Below, piece by piece: positions 24,344 to 33,973 of a DNA stretch of 64,000 nucleotides. The stretch is taken from positions 124,001 through 188,000 of the forward strand of contig CAZZCU010000002.1 of NCBI GenBank assembly GCA_964652825.1, in the 5' to 3' direction. Every line of letters starts with the position of its first letter. Position 1 is the first letter of the stretch. Made by a program: the position numbers and the translations under genes. Under the pieces are notes generated by a model. That model made no database searches, had not been told where the DNA came from, and worked only from the letters and a program-made list of their open reading frames with translations. This DNA is from CAZZCU01 sp964652825. Its GTDB lineage: Bacteria; Bdellovibrionota_B; Oligoflexia; Oligoflexales; CAZZCU01.

Positions 24344-24437
24344 GGGTTTTTCCTCAAATATTTACTAATCACCAAGTGGGGTACTTTTATGAAGAGAACC
24401 AGCACCTGTCAACCTGATCGCTGCAGCCCCGCATGTG

Positions 24438-24465
24438 TTACAATCTTATATATCATTTATAGTAT
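24438..24465 (+). promoter_or_regulatory. Putative promoter of the receiver/TPR-ATPase-TamB/TamA series
   Basis: TTACAA (24438-24443) and TAGTAT (24460-24465) are 16 bases apart, about 55 bases before the first ATG. It lies in the 176-base region divergent from purD. Confidence 0.35.
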
Positions 24466-24519
24466 GGAAGTCGTCTCCTTCCGGGACGAAATCACGCCAC
24501 CGGCACATCATCATCAGGC

Positions 24520-25503
24520 ATGAGGCTCGGCAACACCATGAATATGGTCCGCCGCACTAACAAGCAGTTATCCGCGGTGTTTTACACCCAAGCCACGTCC
24601 GGCAACATGAGTATGTTGTTGCGCGAACTGCTGCGTCAGTACCGCTGGAGCATCATCGAAACCACGGATTCAGTCGAAACAATTATCAACTGCATCGAAA
24701 AACGCGAAGCATCGTTGATCATCGTCGATGATGCGACCGAAATGCCGGCAAGTTGCGTCGTCCGCAAACTCATGGCGAGTCCGGTCTGTCTGGCGACACC
24801 AACTCTGTGTTTCGCCGCCGAGGATCAAACAGTCGAGAAAATCGCCTTATCGCACCTGGGGCCACTGGCGATAACACCCAAGCCGCTGACACCCGATAAA
24901 TTTCTGCCAAGCTTTAAGGAATTAACGCAACGCTGGCAAGGCGGCTACTACGCACTCCTACGGCAGGCGATCGATCAAATCCTGCTCGGTCGCAACGAAA
25001 CCGGCTTGCGTATGCTCACCAAGCTGAATGAACATGCCGGCGCCCGACCGCTGGTGGCATCGGTGCTGGCGCATTATTACCGCTACACCGACAATCAGCA
25101 GACAGCCGAAAAAATTCTCTTAACGGCGCTGCGCGATACGCCGCGACATCTGGGTCTGATCTTCGCGCTGTCGGATTTATACATGAGCAACGCCATGCCC
25201 ATGATGGCGTTTCGCCTGCTCAATGGCGCTAAAACCGCCTACGGCAGCTGCAGTGCTATCCTGGTCGATCTCGTGCAAAGCTCACTCATGCTACAAAGAC
25301 TCGACGAAGCGATTAAGCTGCTGATTGACTTGCACGGCAAACAATATATGCCACAGAACACCGCGCATATTTTAATCCGTCTGCTGTATTCCGAAGGCCG
25401 TCATTCCGAGATCAACAAATACGTGACGCGCGCCAGCATTATGAACAAGCTCGAAACGAGCTGGAATACCGAAAGCGCTCCGGTCATCAACGCCGCAAGT
25501 TAA
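24520..25503 (+). CDS. Degenerate receiver domain fused to TPR-like repeats
   Basis: The 327-residue protein begins with a CheY-like fold (about 15-130). The phospho-acceptor position (LIIVDDATEMPA) and the conserved Lys (ITPKPLTPDKFL) are present. The acidic pair of strand 1 is missing (AVFYTQATSG), so Mg2+ binding and phosphorylation are doubtful. Residues about 150-310 form helical repeats of TPR type (LASVLAHYYRYTDNQQTAEKI, IFALSDLYMSNAMPMMAFRLL). The ATG at 24538 is an alternative start. An ExeA-like ATPase follows after 22 bases, so they probably act together. It is perhaps a scaffold. Confidence 0.75.
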   Translation: MRLGNTMNMVRRTNKQLSAVFYTQATSGNMSMLLRELLRQYRWSIIETTDSVETIINCIEKREASLIIVDDATEMPASCVVRKLMASPVCLATPTLCFAAEDQTVEKIALSHLGPLAITPKPLTPDKFLPSFKELTQRWQGGYYALLRQAIDQILLGRNETGLRMLTKLNEHAGARPLVASVLAHYYRYTDNQQTAEKILLTALRDTPRHLGLIFALSDLYMSNAMPMMAFRLLNGAKTAYGSCSAILVDLVQSSLMLQRLDEAIKLLIDLHGKQYMPQNTAHILIRLLYSEGRHSEINKYVTRASIMNKLETSWNTESAPVINAAS

Positions 25504-25525
25504 ATAGCGAATAGAGGATACCAAG

Positions 25526-26716
25526 ATGGCAAATCAATCGGCAGCCGCATCGACGGCTAATCCAGCGCGGACCCCGACCACGCATGCGAACGCCTATCAG
25601 CCGGCCTTCACTCGTCCCGACACGCTGCAGGAAATTTTTGTCAACGATACCTGGACCAATCTTTTGCGCCGCACCGAGATTGCTTGCGCGCAAATGCAAC
25701 CTCTGGTGGTAATCACCGGCGAAGCCGGTACCGGTAAAAGTACGATGGCGCGTTGGCTCTATGAGACGCTACCGCTTAATAACCATGAAGTCATGATGAT
25801 CTCCCTCATCGGTCGAGAAATACAGACCGGTTGGCTCGTGCCGAAGATCGCTAAATTTTTAGGTGTCACCACCTTGAATACCAATGCCAACGACACTCTC
25901 ACGCAAACTCTCGAAAAACTCGAAGAGCTCATCCAGGAAAAACGCAGCCTGACCGTCCTGATCGACGCCGCTGATAAACTCATGACCGCCGAGGCGTTCG
26001 GAGAAATCGAAGCACTGCTGAATCTGCAGAGTCTTGCCGGGCGTTGTCTGACGTTTATTCTCATCGGTACTAAAACTCTATTGACGCAATTACAAAATGC
26101 TAATTCGCTGTCCACTCATCTCAGCCTCAATTGCGATATCGGTGTGCTGAGCCGCAAGGACAGCCGCGAATATATTTCCTCACGTTTGCGCCTGGCTGGC
26201 GCTAACATCGCCAAAGAAGTCACCCCCGAGGCATTGGACGCCGTCCATAACTTAAGCAAAGGGGTGATTGCCCGCGTCAACAGCTTGATGGAAAATTGTC
26301 TGGTCGAAGCCGCCATCGGCAAACGCGAGATCATTGACGGACCTTTTGTTTATGCAACCGTAAAGCAGGCATTGGCCGGCGTCGAACTGGGCGCGACTCA
26401 GACCGCCGCCGTCGCGGAAAAAACCAAGCAACCAAACGTAAAAAGCCCGAGCGACAGCGCAAGCAAAACGCAACCTCGTGCCAAACGTACCGCCAAAGAC
26501 AAAACCCCTGGCAAAACCAACAAAAAGAAAACAGCACCGCGCGCCGCCGGCAATACCAAAGCCAGCGCGACGCCGCCAGCGGCGACAGGCAGTAGCGCGC
26601 CGGCTTTAGCCACGAACCCCTCCACCAAGCCGGCGATCGCGAAAACCACGGCACCCGGCACGGCTGGCAAAAAACCGAAAATTGCGCTCACAGACTTGTT
26701 TAATGATGATGAGTGA
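25526..26716 (+). CDS. ExeA/MshM-like AAA ATPase with Lys/Ala/Pro-rich tail
   Basis: The 396-residue protein has Walker A GEAGTGKS (near 67-74), a Walker B-like LTVLIDAADKL in which the usual Glu is Ala, and an ILIGTKTLL sensor-like segment, as in the ExeA/GspA/MshM group that serves secretion or pilus assembly. Residues about 300-385 are a low-complexity, strongly basic tail rich in Lys, Ala, Pro and Thr; the last residues are acidic (DLFNDDE). There is no membrane segment. Ribosome site AGAGGATACCAAG. It sits between the receiver/TPR gene and tamB, but no secretin or pilin is nearby, so the system served is unknown. Confidence 0.8.
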   Translation: MANQSAAASTANPARTPTTHANAYQPAFTRPDTLQEIFVNDTWTNLLRRTEIACAQMQPLVVITGEAGTGKSTMARWLYETLPLNNHEVMMISLIGREIQTGWLVPKIAKFLGVTTLNTNANDTLTQTLEKLEELIQEKRSLTVLIDAADKLMTAEAFGEIEALLNLQSLAGRCLTFILIGTKTLLTQLQNANSLSTHLSLNCDIGVLSRKDSREYISSRLRLAGANIAKEVTPEALDAVHNLSKGVIARVNSLMENCLVEAAIGKREIIDGPFVYATVKQALAGVELGATQTAAVAEKTKQPNVKSPSDSASKTQPRAKRTAKDKTPGKTNKKKTAPRAAGNTKASATPPAATGSSAPALATNPSTKPAIAKTTAPGTAGKKPKIALTDLFNDDE

Positions 26717-26772
26717 TAAGTATCAGTGAGCCAGACACGGCTCATTGTTTTTTGGAGGCAAAACGCTAACCT

Positions 26773-29700
26773 ATGCGCACCGGTCTTAGACGATTAACGA
26801 TCGTTGGCATCGTCGTTGGCGTGGTGCTCTATATCGGCAATCTGGTTATCGACAATCCCTACTCGCACCGACTCACCCGTGCGTTTATCAACGCCGAAAT
26901 GCGCAAACACACAAATCTGACCGTGGACTTCGAGGCACTCAAAGTTCGTCTGGCACCGCCCGGCGTGGAATTATATGCGGCGGCGATCGTACCAACCGAG
27001 CGTCCGGAACGCCCGTTGGTAAAAGCCTCGCACATCCGCGCCCGCCTGTCGCTCATTGATCTGGCGCTGGGCAATCTGAAAATGAATGTCGAACTTACCG
27101 ATGCCGAGACCGCCTGGCCGCTGTCGGTGGATCCCGCGACGCTGTTGAAGGAACCCAAAGAAGCCGCACCGGCAACAGCAACCACCTGGCCGCCGAACTT
27201 TGATCTGCCGATCAGTCGCCTGGTCATGAACAACGCCCGCTTGTCGCTGGCCGTGCCCGACCAAGATGTCGCGACACCAACACCCGATACCGATTTGCTG
27301 CACGTCGTCGCGACCGGCTTTGATCTGGATTGGCAGATTGATGATTGGGATGACATGGCGCTACGCACCCGCATCACCGCGTTAGACATAAGCCTGCCGA
27401 GCGAAGACATGCAGATTTTTCGCGACGCCATCGTCGAGCTTAGCGCGGTGGTCAACAGCCAGGGCTTGCATAGCCGTCGCTTACGTATCTTCCTGCCGAA
27501 TCTGGAAGTCGGCGGCAATTTATCCGCGCAACTGGTTACGGAAGGTCGCCAACGCCAACTCCAGAGAGTTCAACTGAAGTCGGAAATACATGCGCTCGGC
27601 GATCTGAGTGTGTTAGGCGATATTCTTGATATTGAAGACACCAAAGGCAAAACCAATGCCGATGCAACCATCACTCTTGAAATTCCGATTCACGATACAG
27701 GTGAGCCGGTGTTTCTGGTGGAAGGCAAAGCCAGCGTCGAAGACGCTTATCTGGATAACTTCAGCCTGGGCAACAGCAATGCCAAGTTTCGTATCGATAC
27801 TGACAAGCTGGACTTCACCGAAATCAATGCCGTTGTCGGTCAGCAATTAGTCGGCAAGGCCAAAGGTCGTATCGCTTTCAATCAGGCGGCTGACTATCAC
27901 TTTGAAGGTTCTTTGGAAAAGCTACCGCTGTCGCAGCTACTCAAAGCCCTGACGGTGGACTTTGATGATATTGATGGCGATCTGGGCACACCGGATCTGG
28001 TGATTAAAGGTACGGGCGAGCCGTTCCTGCTTGACGCCACGGCAACCACACAACTTGAGCATATACGTTCCCCGCTGGTTGTCGAGCGGGCGACCAAATA
28101 CAAACGCGGCCCCGCTTGTCGCCTGCCGTTGAAGTTGCGCGCCAACAATAAGCGTCTGACGCTGTTTGAGATGCAGGGACAATGCTTTCATTGGCCGGAG
28201 GCTAACACGCCTGCCGTGCCCAGCGCCGGCGATGTCAACGCGCCCGCCGGCGCACTGATGGTTTCCCCCCTCGCCGCTGAGGGCGTCTTTCATTTTAACG
28301 AACGCGAAGGCATGCGACTGGAGCTAAAAAGTCCGGCACTAAACTTGGGGCTAACGCAGTTTTTTACGCAATTACCGGCCAAAGGCAGCAGTGAGTTGCA
28401 GATTATCGTGCAGGGAGCCTACGACAAAGTTGTGACCGCCATCGACGCCAAAGCACACGATGTGCATTTCGCGGGCGCGCCGCTCGACGCCGTACAGATT
28501 AAAACCAATGTCACACCACAGAAAATCCGCTGGTCAAATATCGAAGCCAAGGTTGGCAGTCACGGCATGATACGTTCCGAAGGCGGTGAGCTTGATATCG
28601 ATAATCTGCACATAGTCACCACACTGCTGGTAACTGAGATACCCAGCACCTTCATCCACGAGATCTTGAAAACCAGCGCTGATCTCACGCACTTTGACTT
28701 TGGCATCGAACACCTGCAGGCCGACGTGCGCGGCCCGCTGCTTTACCCTTTACGACTACTGGGCGAAGCCAATATCAGTCTGAATGCGGGTCGCTATGAA
28801 GATCAGAAAATCTTTGATCGACTTGCCTGGATGATGCGACGAAGCACCGACAAAGGTTGGAACATCGATAATCTGCGGCTGGTAAACGGTGATCTCGGCA
28901 TTACCGGCAATATCGCCCACGAGCCCAATTCGGCACCGGTCAGCGGACAGGTGACACCATTTACCCGCCTGATGATGGACTTAGGTCTACAAGGTTCCGA
29001 TAAGATCGATGTTGATTTGAGTATGCTTACCGCCACCCGACCGGATATCGACAACGGCGGCATACGCTCACGCGTCGCCGCTCTGCCGCCCAATCACCTA
29101 GCCAGTATTCCTTATGCCGCACCCTATTTTGCCATGCTGGGTATGCGCGGCGAGATCACCGGCAGTGCCAAGCTCACCGGTAACTTCAATCGCCTTCAGG
29201 GCTCGTTTCAGTTGGCAGTCAGCAAAATCTCAATACTCGACAGCCCCATGGCGCCGTTTCATTTTCGCGGCTTTGCCGATGGCTCCAAGCTCGATCTCAT
29301 GGTCAGTCACAGCGGTGATGCACTTCAAGGCCGACTGGCGCTGGATTTTCTCGATCCGCAGTTGCCGTACGAATGGTACTTACATGCTAAACGCTTTGAT
29401 GCGCGACCGCTCGGCACCAAGTTTTTTTACTCTGATCCGCGCAACTATGCCTACCTGACCGCAAGCTGGGAGATGAAAGGTCGCTTCAGCCAATGGTGGC
29501 AATCGATCGGCAATGCGGCGATTGATGATCTGCGCGTTAAATTTATCCGCGACAGCGGCCAGAATGCACGTGCCCTGGATCTCAATCTCGATCAGCCAAT
29601 TCGTTTTACCTTCAATGCCAGCGGCTGGAATATTGATGATCAAAAAGATTTATTGCTCACCGGCAATAACCTGCGCCTGCGACTAGCTACCAAGAATAAT

Positions 29701-31095
29701 CGACCGCCGCAGAATTTTGGGCTCATGTTTGATGGCTTTATGGATATTCATATTCTCAAGGACATCTGGGATCAGATTGAATCAGCGACCGGCCAGATGC
29801 GTTTCAATGGTGAAATCGCCGGCTCGGTGTCGACACCGAAAATCAACGTTCGTTTCAGCGATGTCGAACAAACCACGCTTAACGCCGCCACCTGGGAACC
29901 TCTGACCTTGGGCATGGCCGACATCAGACCACCGTTTCGCAACATCAAAGTCAATGCGGAGTACCAGGAAGGCCAACTGTTAATACGGTCTTTGCACGCC
30001 GAAAAGGGCGTCGGGACTGTGGCGATCGACGGCGTTTTAAACCTCGACCCCCAGACCAAACAGCAAACCCTGCTTAACATTCGCGCGAACAACGCCACAA
30101 TCATCTATCCGGTAGCCGTCTTGAAGAGCTTTGACACCAATATTGATGCGAACCTAACGCTGTCGGGAACCAGCCTGCCATTGCGGCTTGCCGGCGACGT
30201 TGGGATCGCGCGCGCGCGCTCTTTCCGTGATTTCGATATCCGGAACGAAATCGTCGACACGCTCCGCAAGCGAACGATGGTGGCGGAGCCAAATCTGCGA
30301 GAACCTTTCATCAATCTTGATCTGGGCGTACGGGCGAACAACTCAGTGGCGATCAGCAATCGCAATCTGCAAGCCATCCTCAGTGGCGATCTGCAAATCA
30401 CCGGCAACGATGTCAATCCGGTGGTGAGCGGTCAAATCGAGGTCACGCGCGGTAAATTTGAGTATAAGCGCGAGTTTCGCATTGAGCAGGCGGTGATTTC
30501 CTTTGATGACCCGGTGCGTCCCGACCCGCGCCTGAACATCGTCGGCGTGAGTGAGGTCAGCAGCTACCGGATCTACGTGAATATCACCGGCAAAGCCTCG
30601 GATCCGCGCGTGGACCTGACCATCGACCCGCCGACGCGCGACGGTGGCACACCGATCAGCAAGGTAGACATCTTGGTACTCTTGTCCTCTGGGACTTTAC
30701 CGGCAAGCGGCAATCAATTTGGCGAATCGCAGGCAGCGGCGACCACGGAGGCGTTGAATATCGTCGCCGGGCAGTTTGAAGAGCCGGTGGAGAAGCTTTT
30801 TGACCTGTCCGGACAAAAAGTTGTTCGTCAAGTTTATATCGACACCACTTCTGACGTTGATGGCAAACCCGTTCCACGGTTTAATATGCCATTGAACCTA
30901 GGTGAAGATGTTAATGTTGTCTTGCGAGTTGTGGATCAGAACAAATGGCGCGTGTCTTCGGAATATTCACTCCATGAGAGTATTTCTTTGTCTGGCAACC
31001 TGGATGGTCAGGACAATAGCGGTTCTTCGACCAACCGTAATACGGCGCCGGCCGATACCGGCGTCGATCTTAAGTTCCGCTTTGCCTACCCGTAG
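26773..31095 (+). CDS. tamB: TamB-like (AsmA/DUF490) inner-membrane-anchored translocation or lipid-transport protein
   Basis: The 1440-residue protein has one N-terminal membrane helix (about 7-25) and a long beta-strand repeat region that should span the periplasm. The C-terminal ~350 residues match the TamB/DUF490 domain: GQIEVTRGKFEYKREFRI, KVDILVLLSSG, and a LFDLSGQKVVRQVYIDTT end segment. TamB with TamA aids outer-membrane protein assembly, and AsmA-like proteins also move phospholipids between membranes. The tamA-like gene overlaps its end by about 14 bases. The order is tamB then tamA, opposite to E. coli. Confidence 0.9.
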   Translation: MRTGLRRLTIVGIVVGVVLYIGNLVIDNPYSHRLTRAFINAEMRKHTNLTVDFEALKVRLAPPGVELYAAAIVPTERPERPLVKASHIRARLSLIDLALGNLKMNVELTDAETAWPLSVDPATLLKEPKEAAPATATTWPPNFDLPISRLVMNNARLSLAVPDQDVATPTPDTDLLHVVATGFDLDWQIDDWDDMALRTRITALDISLPSEDMQIFRDAIVELSAVVNSQGLHSRRLRIFLPNLEVGGNLSAQLVTEGRQRQLQRVQLKSEIHALGDLSVLGDILDIEDTKGKTNADATITLEIPIHDTGEPVFLVEGKASVEDAYLDNFSLGNSNAKFRIDTDKLDFTEINAVVGQQLVGKAKGRIAFNQAADYHFEGSLEKLPLSQLLKALTVDFDDIDGDLGTPDLVIKGTGEPFLLDATATTQLEHIRSPLVVERATKYKRGPACRLPLKLRANNKRLTLFEMQGQCFHWPEANTPAVPSAGDVNAPAGALMVSPLAAEGVFHFNEREGMRLELKSPALNLGLTQFFTQLPAKGSSELQIIVQGAYDKVVTAIDAKAHDVHFAGAPLDAVQIKTNVTPQKIRWSNIEAKVGSHGMIRSEGGELDIDNLHIVTTLLVTEIPSTFIHEILKTSADLTHFDFGIEHLQADVRGPLLYPLRLLGEANISLNAGRYEDQKIFDRLAWMMRRSTDKGWNIDNLRLVNGDLGITGNIAHEPNSAPVSGQVTPFTRLMMDLGLQGSDKIDVDLSMLTATRPDIDNGGIRSRVAALPPNHLASIPYAAPYFAMLGMRGEITGSAKLTGNFNRLQGSFQLAVSKISILDSPMAPFHFRGFADGSKLDLMVSHSGDALQGRLALDFLDPQLPYEWYLHAKRFDARPLGTKFFYSDPRNYAYLTASWEMKGRFSQWWQSIGNAAIDDLRVKFIRDSGQNARALDLNLDQPIRFTFNASGWNIDDQKDLLLTGNNLRLRLATKNNRPPQNFGLMFDGFMDIHILKDIWDQIESATGQMRFNGEIAGSVSTPKINVRFSDVEQTTLNAATWEPLTLGMADIRPPFRNIKVNAEYQEGQLLIRSLHAEKGVGTVAIDGVLNLDPQTKQQTLLNIRANNATIIYPVAVLKSFDTNIDANLTLSGTSLPLRLAGDVGIARARSFRDFDIRNEIVDTLRKRTMVAEPNLREPFINLDLGVRANNSVAISNRNLQAILSGDLQITGNDVNPVVSGQIEVTRGKFEYKREFRIEQAVISFDDPVRPDPRLNIVGVSEVSSYRIYVNITGKASDPRVDLTIDPPTRDGGTPISKVDILVLLSSGTLPASGNQFGESQAAATTEALNIVAGQFEEPVEKLFDLSGQKVVRQVYIDTTSDVDGKPVPRFNMPLNLGEDVNVVLRVVDQNKWRVSSEYSLHESISLSGNLDGQDNSGSSTNRNTAPADTGVDLKFRFAYP

Positions 31096-33970
31096 AATTC
31101 TCATTTGCATCTTTAGTCTTGTATGGCTCGCCTGCCTGCCAACGTTGGCTTACAGCGCATCGTGGAAGATCGATGACGGCTTGCTCTCGGCCGCTAATCT
31201 TGATCGCCTGCAACAACGTTATCCCGATATTAAAGATCCACAGGATTTACAAAGTTTATTGCGTGACATCGGTCGCCTGGGCTCATTGGCTTCACTACAG
31301 GCGATCTGGAAGAATAATAGTTGGCATATCGTCGGTCTCAGCGCTCCGATTATCAGTGATATCGATTTCAAACTCACGACCCGACTGCTGCGTTCGCAAT
31401 TAGAACTATTGTTTCAATCCTACATCACGCAAGTCGACTCGGAAGAGCTGCGCCAAAAACTTATCGGCGATGTTAAGGAACTCTATGCCCGCCATGGCTT
31501 CCCGCAGGCAAAAGTGACGCTTGAAGCCACCGATACCAGCGCCGGACGTGATCTGAAAGTCATTGTGGATGAGGACTATCCGTGCCTGATCTCGGATGTA
31601 CAGATCAATTTTCGCCTGCCAACCACCGCGCGTATTAAGGTCAAGGTCGGTGATATCTGTGATAGCGAAGCCGCCAACGCCGCCGTCCAGACTTTGGAAG
31701 AACAGCTGATCAAACTTGGTTATAATCAGGTCCGTTTATATAAACCCGAATTTTTATATTCGGCGCCGTCAAATTCCGCCGTTTTGAATATCACCGGCGA
31801 GCTTAATCAACGTCTGAAATACGAAATCATTGATACCGAGCGACGGTTCTTCCTGGCTGATTTGTTTTCCAGCGATGAGCTGAAGGCCATCGATCCGACA
31901 ATTGTTGGTCCAGACGCCATGTCCGCCGAGCTATCACGTCGCTACCGTAACTTCGGCTTTGATGATGTTGTCGTGCAAAACCCGGAAAGCCGGGTCGAAG
32001 ACCAGGATCTGATCGTCTATACTTATCGCGTCACTCCGGGTCCGCAGTATATTATCTCCGGCATCGATTTTGAGGGCGCGACCGTCTTCACTCAGGCGGA
32101 GTTACTGGACACCTTGGGTTTAAGCGGTTTCTGGCAAACCTCCATACCTTTGAATCTTGATGAACTGCGTAACGGCATCGCCCGCATCAAACAACGCTAC
32201 AACCAGGCGGGTTATTGGGACGCGGTTGTACGTGATCCGCGCCTCACCAAAAACCGCGAAAATGCCTCGGTGCAAATCGTCATCTCGATCAACGAAGGAC
32301 CGGAGCGAACGTTAGCCGGTTTGCGTATAACTGGTAACCAGGCCCTGACTACAGAAGAAATCCGCAAAATGCTTGAGGTCGATGATGATAAGCCGCTTGA
32401 TCGCACCGATCTGGTGAACTTCGAGCAACGCCTGCGCGAAGCGTATGTCAATCGCGGCTACTTATATGCAACAACACAACTCGAACTCCTGGTCGAGGCA
32501 CTGCCACGACGCCTGCCGACGATGGTCAATCTGATTATTCAGGAAGGCCCGCGGGTCAAAATCGGCGAAATCACGATCAACGGCCTGATTCATACGCAAC
32601 CAAAAATCGTCAGTCGCGAACTGACGTTTGCCGCCGGTGACTGGTACAATCCAGAAAACCTCGAACAATCGCGACGCAATCTGATTAACCTCGGCTTGTT
32701 CCGCACCGTCCAAATCCTGCCGTCGGATCGCAATGCGGTCAGTGAAAAATTTGAGTATCTGGATATCACCGTCGATGTACGCGAGGCGAAACCAGGTACC
32801 GTCACCTTCGGACCAGGTTGGAGTTTGACGAAAGGTTCGCGGTTTGCCATCGAATCGACATATAGCAACATCGGTGGTTACGGTCGCCAGGTGTACGGAC
32901 GAATTGGCGTCAGTGAAGAGAGTAATCAGGATGCAATCGGGGATAAAACTCTGGTCGGCCGCTCGTTTTCGCTGGGCTATCTGGAACCATATGTTTTCAA
33001 TCTGCCGTTCAACGGCACGGTGACTTTGAATCACACGGCGCGGGCGGATTTGTTCTGGACGCTGACTCGCGGCGGCGAAGTAGCGTTGACGCATAAATTC
33101 CGTAAGTGGTTGCACAATGCATCGTTAACAACTTTCTACGGTCAGAAAGTCGTGCAGGAAGTCGGACGACCACAGCAAAAAGCTGCGTTCTTGTCGGAAG
33201 ATTTGCGCATCGGTTTGACGGGTCTGCGCTTTAATCAGGATTTTCGTGATGATCTGATCTGGCCAACGCATGGCTTTATCATCAATTCAGAATTAAGTTG
33301 GGCGCGCTTTGAGCTCGGCGGTGACGTCAAGTATTTCTTCTGGGAATTCATCGGTACGCGCTATCTGAAAATGACCCGCGATACCGTTCTCGCGCTGGGA
33401 GTTTCGCTCGCAGCGTATCAGGGCGTTGATCGACGGGGGGCCACCGAGGATATTTTGCCGCATTCAGAACGTCTTCATGCCGGTGGCGCCGACACCGTGC
33501 GCGGTTACAAAGAACGCGCACTCGGTCCCTACACCTTGTTTGACGACACCGACAATAAAGATTCCGAGTTCGGTGGCTCGCACCGCGGTGTTTTCAAAGT
33601 CGAACTTCGCTACCAGATTGTGCGCGACACACTGGCGGTGGCGACATTTATCGACAGCGGTAACGTCTTTTTCACCGATGGCGAACTAGCACATTTTGAA
33701 CGTTTTCCGGGCGGCGAAATTGTTGATAACCAGCCATATGATTTTCTTGATCTGGTACGTGACCCCAAAGTCCTGTGGACTAAAAACTATCAGTCCTATG
33801 GCCTGTCGTTAAATTACTTGACGCCGCTAGGTTCGGTTAATCTTGCTTACGGTTTGCCCTGGGATCGTTGTGCGGATGGCGGTCGCAACTGTCGCCAAGC
33901 CCGCGGTAAAACCGGATCAGCCTGGTATGCGAATGGTGAGTTTCATATCAATGTCGGCGCAGTGTTCTGA
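31082..33970 (+). CDS. tamA: TamA/BamA-family Omp85 protein with about six POTRA domains
   Basis: The open frame extends to 30902, but the first residues there lie inside tamB and carry no signal. A TTG at 31082-31084 places the start just before a good signal peptide (RRILICIFSLVWLACLPTLAYSA is split by RR then the hydrophobic core), giving 962 residues. The ribosome site is weak, so the start is inferred. POTRA-like segments begin near residues 89, 167, 244, 320, 406 and 490. The Omp85 barrel spans about 572-962, with GGADTVRGYKERALGP and a terminal Phe. E. coli TamA has three POTRAs and 577 residues, BamA five. Overlap with tamB favours a TamA role. Confidence 0.88.
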   Translation: MPTRRILICIFSLVWLACLPTLAYSASWKIDDGLLSAANLDRLQQRYPDIKDPQDLQSLLRDIGRLGSLASLQAIWKNNSWHIVGLSAPIISDIDFKLTTRLLRSQLELLFQSYITQVDSEELRQKLIGDVKELYARHGFPQAKVTLEATDTSAGRDLKVIVDEDYPCLISDVQINFRLPTTARIKVKVGDICDSEAANAAVQTLEEQLIKLGYNQVRLYKPEFLYSAPSNSAVLNITGELNQRLKYEIIDTERRFFLADLFSSDELKAIDPTIVGPDAMSAELSRRYRNFGFDDVVVQNPESRVEDQDLIVYTYRVTPGPQYIISGIDFEGATVFTQAELLDTLGLSGFWQTSIPLNLDELRNGIARIKQRYNQAGYWDAVVRDPRLTKNRENASVQIVISINEGPERTLAGLRITGNQALTTEEIRKMLEVDDDKPLDRTDLVNFEQRLREAYVNRGYLYATTQLELLVEALPRRLPTMVNLIIQEGPRVKIGEITINGLIHTQPKIVSRELTFAAGDWYNPENLEQSRRNLINLGLFRTVQILPSDRNAVSEKFEYLDITVDVREAKPGTVTFGPGWSLTKGSRFAIESTYSNIGGYGRQVYGRIGVSEESNQDAIGDKTLVGRSFSLGYLEPYVFNLPFNGTVTLNHTARADLFWTLTRGGEVALTHKFRKWLHNASLTTFYGQKVVQEVGRPQQKAAFLSEDLRIGLTGLRFNQDFRDDLIWPTHGFIINSELSWARFELGGDVKYFFWEFIGTRYLKMTRDTVLALGVSLAAYQGVDRRGATEDILPHSERLHAGGADTVRGYKERALGPYTLFDDTDNKDSEFGGSHRGVFKVELRYQIVRDTLAVATFIDSGNVFFTDGELAHFERFPGGEIVDNQPYDFLDLVRDPKVLWTKNYQSYGLSLNYLTPLGSVNLAYGLPWDRCADGGRNCRQARGKTGSAWYANGEFHINVGAVF

Positions 33971-33973
33971 GTT

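Noticed and set aside
30902..31081. Upstream extension of the TamA-like frame
   Set aside because: It overlaps the conserved TamB C-terminus and would place 60 residues before the signal peptide.
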